Below, piece by piece: positions 1-6,676 of a DNA stretch of 38,030 bases. The stretch is taken from positions 1 through 38,030 of the forward strand of contig JAPLGO010000039.1 in NCBI GenBank assembly GCA_026390115.1, given 5' to 3'. Both the position numbers and the translations under genes were made by a program. The notes under the pieces were generated by a model. That model was not told the origin of the DNA. It made no database searches and worked only from the letters and a program-made list of their open reading frames with translations. Every line of letters begins with the position of its first letter. Within the stretch, counting starts at the first letter, position 1. The DNA comes from Campylobacterales bacterium (GTDB taxonomy: Bacteria > Campylobacterota > Campylobacteria > Campylobacterales > Sulfurimonadaceae).

Positions 1-27
1 AAAATATACTCTAGCATACAAAAAGAG

Positions 28-61
28 AAAAATAAAAAATAGCATCCGGACACTTATGCTA
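28..61 (-). terminator. Possible terminator after the HerA-like gene
   Basis: On the minus strand a 6-bp stem (TAGCAT/ATGCTA, 40-45 and 56-61) with a 10-base loop is followed by a T-rich run (28-39). It lies about 25 bases after the HerA-like stop codon, so it could end that operon. The loop contains CGGACACTT (47-55), which is repeated inverted at 91-99 beside the stop codon, so the same bases could instead be the end of an insertion sequence. The stem is short, so support is weak. Confidence 0.3.
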
Positions 62-87
62 AAATGGCATTACAGAAAATATCTTTT

Positions 88-1671
88 TTAAAGTGTCCGA
101 ATCATTTCGCTGAAGGTGTCCGGATACTCCGCTGTATGCACGTTTGCATTTCCAAGATCTAATATTACTGTTTGACCCTTATCTAATTCAGTTATTATTT
201 CTTTTACAAAATGACTGGCATTCTTATCATGATATTGAATATAAGGTCTAAGCATTGGAGGTCCAGTTCCAGTAGAAGGATTTAAAAATTTTAGTAAAGC
301 TAAATCATCTGGTTCAAAAACAGATTTGCTATCTTTTGTAATCACTTTAGAATCACTGTTTTCAGCGACAAATGTAGCAATTTTATCCAAGTGAATACGA
401 AGCATGTCCAAACTTATTGGAGATGTAAATTCTTCACCTTTATATACTGCTTCAATTATACCTTTATCAAAATGTGGATCAAAATGCGATGGACCATATT
501 TAGTTCCACTAGTTAAACCAAGTTTTTTTAAACTATCTTCATTAGCCGTAAATCCAGCTTTATTTAAAATTGCCCAGTACATTTGAATTTTTCTAATTGA
601 ACGAATTTTTGTGCTACCAATATTCATGGCTTTTATCTCATTTATATTAGGAAGTTCTACACTAGCAAAGCTTTTTACATATTGAGAATTTAAGTTATCT
701 TGATCTAAAAGCTTAGCTAAGATTACTATTGTTGAATCAGGTTGTTCATAGAAATTCAATTTTAATGGTTTAGATGGTGTTTCTTTTCTCGGAGTTAAGG
801 CATACACTAAGCATCGATCTGCATAAGCACTTCTTAGTGAAAAATTTCCATCTTGAGGATTATCGTTTGCATATTCTCCATTTACATCAAAAATGAGTTG
901 ACCAACAGATCTATCATCATCTGTAGTTTCAATCATACTTTGAGCAAGTAATTTGACTATATTACTCTTACCAAGTCTTGTTTTACCAAACATTGCTGTT
1001 CTAAAACCTTTAAAATCATCAGTAGATACTTTAACATCAACATTATAAGTCGGTACATCATGAAAAGGAAGCTGACATTCTGTAAGTCGTAATTTTCCCA
1101 ATGAGAACTGATGGCTTTTCTTTACAATTCCATTTACTATCAGATCTAGGAGCTCATCATTTGGAGAAAATATTTTATAGTGATGTGGGCTTACAATATT
1201 ATTTACATCACCAGAAAATGCTAATTTGTTTGCATCAGATGGATCTGCATAATACATTCCTAGTACAGTAGTAGATAAGGCTCCCCATTGTAACTCGCTT
1301 TGTGTCCATCTATCCAATTCAGGCATTGATTTTTTATGTAATTCAAAATATGTTTGTTGTGTTTCTTGATTAAGAGGTGTTGTAGCGACTCCGTTAACAC
1401 GAAGAAGAGTAAAATGAGGAGGAATTCCTTTGAAGCTCTTAGGGCACATAATAAGATAAGAACCTCGTGGTATACCACCAACAGCTCTTTTGTAAGGATC
1501 AGATGTAATTATTCTAACTTCATCATATCCGATATCAAGGACGTAGCCTACAAATCTCATACTCTCAACATCATCTGCTTTATATAAATTACTTTCATGT
1601 TTTATAAAATCTGTTAGTATCCTCATTGGAGAATTCTGGTACTCAGCTTTTTGCATAAAATTTTGCATCAT
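88..1671 (-). CDS. HerA/FtsK-like ATPase (DUF87 type), probably C-terminally truncated
   Basis: A 527-residue P-loop ATPase of the HerA/FtsK branch. The Walker A motif GKTRLGKSN is near residue 230, and the strand FDVNGEY typical of HerA-like proteins follows near residue 265. Such proteins form hexameric motors that move DNA, often beside a nuclease. The protein stops just after the strand VILDLGNAN near residue 507. Relatives continue into a Walker B 'DEAH'-type segment and a C-terminal arginine finger, which I do not see here. The gene therefore looks broken near its 3' end or has an unusual C-terminus. It starts 11 bp after the Dam methylase stop, so the two are probably cotranscribed. 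Two ATGs are adjacent (1671 and 1668); the AAAGGA ribosome site is better spaced for the second. The truncation is an inference from family knowledge. Confidence 0.7.
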   Translation of the reverse strand: MMQNFMQKAEYQNSPMRILTDFIKHESNLYKADDVESMRFVGYVLDIGYDEVRIITSDPYKRAVGGIPRGSYLIMCPKSFKGIPPHFTLLRVNGVATTPLNQETQQTYFELHKKSMPELDRWTQSELQWGALSTTVLGMYYADPSDANKLAFSGDVNNIVSPHHYKIFSPNDELLDLIVNGIVKKSHQFSLGKLRLTECQLPFHDVPTYNVDVKVSTDDFKGFRTAMFGKTRLGKSNIVKLLAQSMIETTDDDRSVGQLIFDVNGEYANDNPQDGNFSLRSAYADRCLVYALTPRKETPSKPLKLNFYEQPDSTIVILAKLLDQDNLNSQYVKSFASVELPNINEIKAMNIGSTKIRSIRKIQMYWAILNKAGFTANEDSLKKLGLTSGTKYGPSHFDPHFDKGIIEAVYKGEEFTSPISLDMLRIHLDKIATFVAENSDSKVITKDSKSVFEPDDLALLKFLNPSTGTGPPMLRPYIQYHDKNASHFVKEIITELDKGQTVILDLGNANVHTAEYPDTFSEMIRTL

Positions 1672-1682
1672 TTTCCTTTTTT

Positions 1683-2501
1683 TTAGTATGATCTTATGAC
1701 TAACTCACTGTAAGATTTCCGATTCTTGGCTAAGCCAGAGATACTGGTATATCTTGATACTTCAAGTAAACTAAAATCTTTTTCATATAACTCTCTAATC
1801 CTTTCATGATTGGCATTTGTAGCCATAACCAATACACCTCTATTCTTCGCTTCTATAAGCTTATTTGCCAACCTTACTTGATCATCCCATGAAAATAGCT
1901 TTTCATTATATTGTACAAAGCCATTATTATTATGTGTAACGGTATAAGGAGGATCAATGAATAAAAAGTCATTTTTTTGTGCTTTATCAATTGTAGTTTC
2001 AAAATCAGAATGTATTATTTCAGTGTTTTTAAGTGAGTCTGATATTTTTATAAAATCATCATTTTGAAGAAATATTTTATACCTTTCTCCAAATGGAACA
2101 TTGAATTTCCCGCTACTATTTACACGATATATTCCATTAAAGCATGTTCGATTCAGGTATATAAATCTAGCGGCTATTTCTATCTGTGCTCGAGGTTTTT
2201 TATCTCGTATCTCATAATAATATTCTTTTGAATGTTTCTTTGAATGTTTCTTTAATACTTTTAAAATTTTGCTTGGATTTTCCTGCATAGCTTGATATGT
2301 TGTAATTAATTCATAATTAAGATCAGAAAGAATTGCTTTTTTTGGCTCTAAATGAAAATAGACACTACCTCCACCTAAAAAAGCTTCTATGTATGTGTTA
2401 TATTCTTTCGGAAACAGGTCTGAATATTTCGATGTTAACCATCTTTTACCACCAGCCCATCTTAAAAAAGGAGATTGTTTATTTAATATTGTTGTTACCA
2501 T
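1683..2501 (-). CDS. dam: Dam-type (D12 class) adenine-N6 DNA methyltransferase
   Basis: This 272-residue protein should transfer a methyl group from S-adenosylmethionine to adenine N6 in DNA. The cofactor motif FLRWAGGKRWL lies near residues 12-22, FLGGGSVYFHL near 42-52, and the catalytic motif DPPY near residues 184-187. The length and order fit the Dam/M.DpnII group, whose members often recognise GATC; the target here cannot be read from the sequence. It appears complete. The HerA-like ATPase gene follows after 11 bp. The pairing with a DNA motor, next to toxin-antitoxin cassettes, suggests a defence or modification module rather than a housekeeping Dam, but no restriction nuclease gene lies inside the window. 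Confidence 0.85.
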   Translation of the reverse strand: MVTTILNKQSPFLRWAGGKRWLTSKYSDLFPKEYNTYIEAFLGGGSVYFHLEPKKAILSDLNYELITTYQAMQENPSKILKVLKKHSKKHSKEYYYEIRDKKPRAQIEIAARFIYLNRTCFNGIYRVNSSGKFNVPFGERYKIFLQNDDFIKISDSLKNTEIIHSDFETTIDKAQKNDFLFIDPPYTVTHNNNGFVQYNEKLFSWDDQVRLANKLIEAKNRGVLVMATNANHERIRELYEKDFSLLEVSRYTSISGLAKNRKSYSELVIRSY

Positions 2502-2967
2502 AAACTACTTTTATAATAATTATGTTTAATAATTATGTGATTTTTATTGTATGATAATAATAGCTAAAATATCATAGTAATAAAACAATTTTACAAAAGA
2601 ACTAATATAAAAAAGTTATATTAGAAAAATTTATTATCATGGTATAGATTTAAAAAAAATTTAAAGGTGTGCCCAAATTGTGCTCAAAAATAACTAATTA
2701 TGAAGAAATTGAAAGATTTTGATAGAGTTACACAGTCCTTGTTTTCGGTCTTTTGTAGTTTTTATTATGTTATTTAAGAATTTTCAGTATTCGGAGCCAT
2801 ATTATTTTAATTGAATAAAAAATGAGAAAGCTTCCATAGGCTGCAAACACACAAAAATTCAATTAAAGAAGAGTTAAAAAGTATTTTTTACAAATGCTTT
2901 GAAAGAAGTCTAAGTGTCTAATTGTTCCGTGATGAGAACCTCTTGATAGTAAGAAGGCTGCTATACA
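2502..2967. other. Gene-free stretch between the methylase and the first repeat
   Basis: About 470 AT-rich bases without a convincing gene; only a 26-codon frame at 2700 on the plus strand is visible, with no family resemblance. An 11-bp perfect inverted repeat (2806-2816 and 2857-2867) brackets 40 bases. The stretch has about the size of the neighbouring toxin-antitoxin cassettes and could be a decayed cassette. It also must hold the promoter of the methylase operon, which I could not pin down. Confidence 0.4.
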
Positions 2968-3097
2968 GCTGCCAAAACATTTCTAAACGAAATCCTAAAA
3001 CACTCTAAACACCTTAGTAACAAACAGTTCTAAAAAATTTATGTTGCCAAAGTAGAGTGCCTGTACGCCTCGGGCTGGTTTTTATCACAATTATTCT
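2968..3097 (-). repeat. 130-bp cassette repeat, copy 1
   Basis: First of three direct copies (others at 3715-3844 and 4530-4640). The strongest core starts at CCTAAAACAC (2994) and runs 85 bp with only a few mismatches. A conserved GCTGCC-N-AAAC block lies exactly 26 bp before the core start in all three copies. Copies 1 and 2 then share a further identical 19 bases, ending 6 bp from the stop codon of the toxin gene beside each. Inside is an imperfect hairpin TTAGTAAC-AAACA-GTTCTAA. It lies downstream (3') of the toxin-antitoxin pair at 3104-3612. Confidence 0.85.
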
Positions 3098-3103
3098 GTT
3101 AAA

Positions 3104-3376
3104 TTATCTGTCTTGCCACTTAAAAATATCCAAGATTTTAATCTCATCATTTTCAACTTTATAAATTATTGTATAGCCTTTAAATGTTAAATCTCTATAT
3201 TTTGTATCATCAAAATACAGAGATGCTCTACACATAAAAGGAGATTCAAGTAGTAAGTTTATTTTGCCTTTTAAATCTTTATTAAATTGTACGGCAGCAG
3301 ATTTTTTATCTTTTGAGATTGTAGTTAATATTTTTAATAATGGTTCAGAAAAACCTATTTCGATGATAATTTTCAA
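3104..3376 (-). CDS. RelE/ParE-family toxin of a type II toxin-antitoxin pair
   Basis: A 90-residue protein of the size and pattern of the RelE/ParE fold: an N-terminal helical part with a KGKINLLLESP-like segment, then FDDTKYRDLTFKGYTIIYKVENDEIKILDIFKW, a beta-sheet end typical of the family (residues about 54-88). RelE members cut mRNA on the ribosome and ParE members poison gyrase; which applies here cannot be told. It begins 2 bp after the putative antitoxin stop, the usual antitoxin-first arrangement. Its own stop lies 6 bp from repeat copy 1. The family call is fairly secure. Confidence 0.75.
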   Translation of the reverse strand: MKIIIEIGFSEPLLKILTTISKDKKSAAVQFNKDLKGKINLLLESPFMCRASLYFDDTKYRDLTFKGYTIIYKVENDEIKILDIFKWQDR

Positions 3377-3378
3377 AA

Positions 3379-3612
3379 TTATAAGGCTTCTATTTTTTTA
3401 TCCATATCAGTCCAAAATTTATCAGCTGAAATATAATTAGCATTTGATTCTGCTTTTAGAACTCTTCTTTGGACTTCTTCAATTGATGATACTATATAAT
3501 CTTCCTGTTGAGTGTCTTCAATAAGACTTATCTCATTACTTTGAAATTTATTTATAAAAGATAAAACTTGAGAGTATATAGATTCATTAACCTGTAGTTT
3601 TAAAGTATGCAC
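3379..3612 (-). CDS. Putative antitoxin paired with the RelE/ParE toxin
   Basis: A 77-residue acidic protein directly upstream of the toxin gene (2-bp gap). The N-terminal part (TLKLQVNESIYSQVLSFIN) could form a short DNA-binding strand and helix, and the C-terminal half is charged and helical, as expected for a toxin-wrapping tail. The name rests mainly on size, order and neighbour. The start is GTG at 3612, supported by AAAAGG six bases upstream; an out-of-frame ATG overlaps it at 3614. No clear -35/-10 pair was found upstream. Confidence 0.65.
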   Translation of the reverse strand: MHTLKLQVNESIYSQVLSFINKFQSNEISLIEDTQQEDYIVSSIEEVQRRVLKAESNANYISADKFWTDMDKKIEAL

Positions 3613-3714
3613 ATGTAACCTTTTATAAATAAATTTTATTGAGTAATTTTAGCAAAAAGATACAAATATATTTTTGAAACAATCTTATTAGAATAACACT
3701 CTGGCTGTCATAAA

Positions 3715-3844
3715 GCTGCCGAAACCAATCCTCTTAAAAACCTAAAACACTTTAAACACCTTAGTAACAAACAGTTTTAAAAGTATTATGCTACCAAAGT
3801 AGGGTGCCTATAGGCCTCGGGCTGGTTTTTATCACAATTATTCT
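3715..3844 (-). repeat. 130-bp cassette repeat, copy 2
   Basis: Second direct copy of the repeat, aligned without gaps to copy 1 over 130 bp. The 85-bp core (from 3741) differs from copies 1 and 3 at scattered positions, most in the AAGTATTATGCTA part. Its last 19 bases are identical to those of copy 1. It ends 6 bp from the stop codon of the toxin at 3851-4183, exactly as copy 1 does for its toxin. It therefore separates two independent toxin-antitoxin cassettes. Confidence 0.85.
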
Positions 3845-3850
3845 ATATGA

Positions 3851-4183
3851 TTATAGTAAGTCGTTTTCTTTTAAAATAGTTAAAATAGTTTTGTCATCAA
3901 TATTTTCTAGTTCATTTTTTGAGTACATACTCATAAGATATAAGTTGTTATCTTCATCTATGTAGTAATAAATTACTCTAAATCCACCACTTTTCCCTGT
4001 AGGAACTGAACTATTGGCTAGTCTGATTTTATAGCATCCATTACCAAGTTCAATTCCAGACTTTGGGTTTTCAGATAACTCTTCTCTTAATACTTTTAAA
4101 TCGCTTGGAATGTGTTTATATTTTTTAAAAAGTTTTTTAACATCTTTCTCAAAACTACTAAGAGTTTTAATGTTCAAGTTCAT
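3851..4183 (-). CDS. RelE-family toxin of a second type II toxin-antitoxin pair
   Basis: A 110-residue protein with a RelE-like layout: an N-terminal helical hairpin (FEKDVKKLFKKYK), then GCYKIRLANSSVPTGKSGGFRVIYYY, where the basic and aromatic residues correspond to the RNA-contacting sheet of RelE/HigB toxins, and a final strand LYLMSMYSK (about residues 82-91). It is expected to inhibit translation by mRNA cleavage, an inference from the family. The start codon lies inside the antitoxin gene (17-bp overlap), which indicates translational coupling. Its stop is 6 bp from repeat copy 2. It is not a close relative of the toxin in the next cassette. Confidence 0.8.
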   Translation of the reverse strand: MNLNIKTLSSFEKDVKKLFKKYKHIPSDLKVLREELSENPKSGIELGNGCYKIRLANSSVPTGKSGGFRVIYYYIDEDNNLYLMSMYSKNELENIDDKTILTILKENDLL

Positions 4184-4439
4184 TGATTAACTCATCAAGT
4201 GATTTCATAGAAGTTGTATCATTACTATCAAGTGACTTTTTTAATTCCTTAGATGCTATATCAAAATCACTATAAAACATATTAGCTTTTTGCTCACTAA
4301 TATATGATGCAATAGCTTCAATAATTACATCTGTTCTATTGATAGAAAATTGATTAGTAAAAGCATCTATTTCTTCTAACAAGTATTTAGGTAGTCGTAA
4401 ACCAACTTGTTGCTTTTCTAATTGAGAAATTGAATGCAT
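4167..4439 (-). CDS. Ribbon-helix-helix antitoxin of the second pair
   Basis: A 90-residue protein with an N-terminal ribbon-helix-helix motif: QQVGLRLPKYLLEEIDAFTN, then a second helix starting NRTDVIIEAIASYI (residues about 34-47). Such domains bind operator DNA as dimers and repress their own promoter. The acidic C-terminal tail probably covers the toxin. It overlaps the toxin gene by 17 bp. The ribosome site AAGGAG lies six bases before the ATG, and a nearly perfect sigma-70 promoter lies just upstream, so the cassette carries its own expression signals. Confidence 0.8.
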   Translation of the reverse strand: MHSISQLEKQQVGLRLPKYLLEEIDAFTNQFSINRTDVIIEAIASYISEQKANMFYSDFDIASKELKKSLDSNDTTSMKSLDELINELEH

Positions 4440-4471
4440 ATCGCACTCCTTATATATTTATGTTTTACAAT

Positions 4472-4500
4472 AGTATATATTATTTATATATCAATGTCAA
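4472..4500 (-). promoter_or_regulatory. Sigma-70 promoter of the second toxin-antitoxin pair
   Basis: On the minus strand TTGACA (4500-4495) is followed after exactly 17 bases by TATACT (4477-4472), 32 bases before the antitoxin ATG. The AT-only alternating bases around the -10 site are a plausible operator for the ribbon-helix-helix antitoxin. This shows that the cassette does not depend on an outside promoter. Confidence 0.75.
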
Positions 4501-4529
4501 ATTATTATTTTTAAGATAGCTACCAATAC

Positions 4530-4640
4530 GCTGCCTAAACACATTCTCTCAGAAACCTAAAACACTTTAAACACCTTAGTAACAAACAGTTCTAAAAAAT
4601 TTATGCCGCCAAAGTAGAGTGCCTGTACGCCTCCGGCTGA
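4530..4640 (-). repeat. Cassette repeat, copy 3, joined to the uvrB stub
   Basis: Third copy: GCTGCC-N-AAAC at 4530, core from 4556 to about 4640. It matches copy 1 over the 85-bp core with only a handful of differences. Instead of the 19-base end seen in the other copies it runs into uvrB coding sequence. The bases CAGCC(C/G)GAGGCGTAC, which encode Gln-Pro-Glu-Ala-Tyr in uvrB, are also present with one change in copy 1 and similarly in copy 2, so the repeat and the uvrB break share a short common sequence. Confidence 0.85.
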
Positions 4641-4933
4641 TAATAATCATAATAGGAGACAAAGTACTCAACATGGTTGTTCGGAAAGAACTGACGAAAT
4701 TCACTGTAAAGCTGAGCAGCTAAAGTTTTGTTATGTGTCATGATGATTGTAGGCATCTGAACATTCTCTATAACACGCGCCATAGTGTGCGTTTTACCGC
4801 TTCCCGTGACACCTTCAAGCGTTTGGTAACGATTACCTTTTAGAATGCTGTTTGTGAGTTCTTTGATTGCAGTCGGCTGGTCTCCCGCAGGAGAATAATC
4901 TGATATTACTTTAAAATTTGCTTCTTTTTTCAT
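4601..4933 (-). pseudogene. uvrB: 5' fragment of uvrB (excinuclease ABC subunit B)
   Basis: The first 103 codons match the N-terminus of UvrB, the DNA-loading helicase of nucleotide excision repair: [17 protein letters not shown], the Walker A motif GVTGSGKT (about residues 41-48), [14 protein letters not shown] and [10 protein letters not shown]. The family then continues with IPRTD-type sequence for more than 500 residues, but here the frame reads RHSTLAA and stops, inside repeat copy 3. The break is at about 4624. The fragment keeps its start and a plausible promoter, so it is the original 5' end rather than a random copy. The rest of the gene is not in the window; it may lie beyond the left edge or an intact copy may exist elsewhere. 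Confidence 0.9.
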
Positions 4934-4940
4934 GTTTGGA

Positions 4941-4969
4941 ATTATAGCTAAATGTAGAAAATGGTTTAA
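4941..4969 (-). promoter_or_regulatory. Possible uvrB promoter
   Basis: On the minus strand TTAAAC (4969-4964) is followed after 17 bases by TATAAT (4946-4941), only seven bases before the uvrB ATG, which would give an almost leaderless mRNA. The -10 is perfect, the -35 weak. Confidence 0.4.
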
Positions 4970-5011
4970 TATACAATTGTTTTCGCGTCAAGTATTAAAA
5001 AGGTTACAAAT

Positions 5012-6676
5012 ATGATTATTGAATTAAATTTATATAAAACAATTTTTGAAGAAGTAAATGTGGGTATGTCAATAGCTGATTTATCCGGTGGATTTATACA
5101 AGTCAATAAAAGTTTGTGTGATTTTTTAGGATACACAAAAGAAGAGTTAGAAACTAAAACTTTTAAAGAAATAAGTTATGAAGCTGATTTGAAGGAAGAT
5201 TTACTCCATATAGAAGAGATCAATAAAGGAATTATTGACACTTTTAGTATGGAAAAACGTTATTTCAAAAAAGATGGTCAGTTGGTATGGGTAGATTTGA
5301 CTGTTACAGCAGTTCGCAAAGCTGATAAAAAAGTCGATTATTATATTGCAGTTATTAAAGATATTGATGAACTTAAAAAAGCAAAGCTGGCATTGCAGAT
5401 GGAAGAGGAGAGAACAAAATTATATCTAGATGTTGCGGCTGTCATGCTTCTTGCTTTGGACAGAGATGGAAAAATTCAACTTATCAATCCTAAAGGCTGT
5501 GAGATTTTAGGATATTCGCAAGAAGAACTCTTAGGAAAAGATTGGGTTGAAATGGTTTTGCCGCAATATGTGCAAGCAGATGTTAGGGAACTAATGCAAA
5601 AAATATTTAGCGGTAATATAAAACTTGCAGAATATTTTGAGAATTCTGTAATCACTAAATCTGGTGAAGAACGAAAAATAGCTTGGCACAATGGAGTAAT
5701 AAAAGACCATAATGGAGATATTGTCGGTATTATGACCTCCGGACAAGATATTACAGAAGAAAGACAAGCACTAGAGGAAATCCGTCTTCAAAAAGAAGAG
5801 TTTGAAACTATTTTCAAAGCTTCCATGGATGGTATAGCTATTCTTGATTTAGAATCTAATTTTCTTGATTTTAATGATGCTTATTTAAAATTGACAGGCT
5901 TCAGCCGTGAAGAAATGCTTGCAAAATCATGCATAGGAATGACTATTGCAGAAGATATGTCAAAAGCACAAGAAGCTGTACAAGAAGCGATTAAAAAGGG
6001 TTATATTGAAAACTTTGAAAAATCCTGCGTCGTAAAAAATGGAAAACAGATTACCATAAGTATGAGTCTGGCTTTGCTTCCGGACAAGAAAAGACTGCTT
6101 ATTACGGCAAAAGATATGAGTGAAAAAAAAGCATATGAGGATTTGCTTAAAAAAACCATTGAGCAGCAAGAAGCACTCATGAAAATAGAAACGGCGGGCT
6201 TTGTACATCTTAAAGATAAAAAGTTCAGTTGGACTAATAGAGCTTTTGAAACGATGCTTGGATATGGATTGGGTGAACTTAGAGGGAAAGATACAAGCAT
6301 TATATATAGCAATAACGAGGAGTATGAATCTTTTGAAAGAGAGAGTATTATTGCCCTTAGCATCTCAAAAATATATAAAAAAGAGATAAATTGTCTTAGT
6401 AAAGATGGAAACCCCTTGGTTTTTATAGAAAGTTTAACTGCGATTGAGGGTTCTAATGAAGCTCTTGCGGTATTTATAGATATTACGCAGATGAAAGAAA
6501 ATGAACGGGCAATACAAAAAGCAGAAACAAAGTTCTTCACCCTTTTTAATGAAGCCTTGGATCCTATTGCCGTCATCGATCCGCTTGATCATAAAATTAT
6601 AGAGGTCAACCCTGCCGCTAATAGAATATACGGCTATTCAAATGAAGAATTTAAGCAACTCTCTCTCCGACATTGA
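5012..6676 (+). CDS. Multi-PAS sensor protein, N-terminal part of a frameshifted diguanylate cyclase
   Basis: This 554-residue frame holds four complete PAS domains (about residues 5-120, 135-250, 265-380 and 390-500), each with the N-rich core (for example FIQVNKSLCDFLGYTKEEL) and a closing D-I-T/D-I-D/D-M-S strand and linker helix, and the first half of a fifth (505-554). PAS domains sense ligands, redox state or light and pass the signal to a C-terminal output domain. The output, a GGDEF domain, lies in the next frame at 6642-7766; the fifth PAS domain is cut in mid-fold by a shift in a CT repeat at 6659. No signal peptide or membrane segment is visible, so it should be cytoplasmic. A ribosome site AAGG precedes the ATG by eight bases. 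Confidence 0.8.
   Translation: MIIELNLYKTIFEEVNVGMSIADLSGGFIQVNKSLCDFLGYTKEELETKTFKEISYEADLKEDLLHIEEINKGIIDTFSMEKRYFKKDGQLVWVDLTVTAVRKADKKVDYYIAVIKDIDELKKAKLALQMEEERTKLYLDVAAVMLLALDRDGKIQLINPKGCEILGYSQEELLGKDWVEMVLPQYVQADVRELMQKIFSGNIKLAEYFENSVITKSGEERKIAWHNGVIKDHNGDIVGIMTSGQDITEERQALEEIRLQKEEFETIFKASMDGIAILDLESNFLDFNDAYLKLTGFSREEMLAKSCIGMTIAEDMSKAQEAVQEAIKKGYIENFEKSCVVKNGKQITISMSLALLPDKKRLLITAKDMSEKKAYEDLLKKTIEQQEALMKIETAGFVHLKDKKFSWTNRAFETMLGYGLGELRGKDTSIIYSNNEEYESFERESIIALSISKIYKKEINCLSKDGNPLVFIESLTAIEGSNEALAVFIDITQMKENERAIQKAETKFFTLFNEALDPIAVIDPLDHKIIEVNPAANRIYGYSNEEFKQLSLRH

Noticed and set aside
2700-2780. 26-codon plus-strand frame
   Set aside because: No ribosome site, no family resemblance, and AT-rich sequence produces such frames by chance.
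2968-4640. Classical integron with attC sites
   Set aside because: Neither strand of the repeats shows the RYYYAAC and GTTRRRY boxes in the right places, and no integrase gene is in the window. The array resembles an integron only in order.
2968-4640. CRISPR array
   Set aside because: Repeats are 111-130 bp, only three, and spaced by whole genes rather than by uniform short spacers.
6001-6576. 191-codon minus-strand frame opposite the PAS gene
   Set aside because: It lies wholly antisense to clear PAS domains, and its Ser/Leu/Phe-rich product is typical of a shadow frame.
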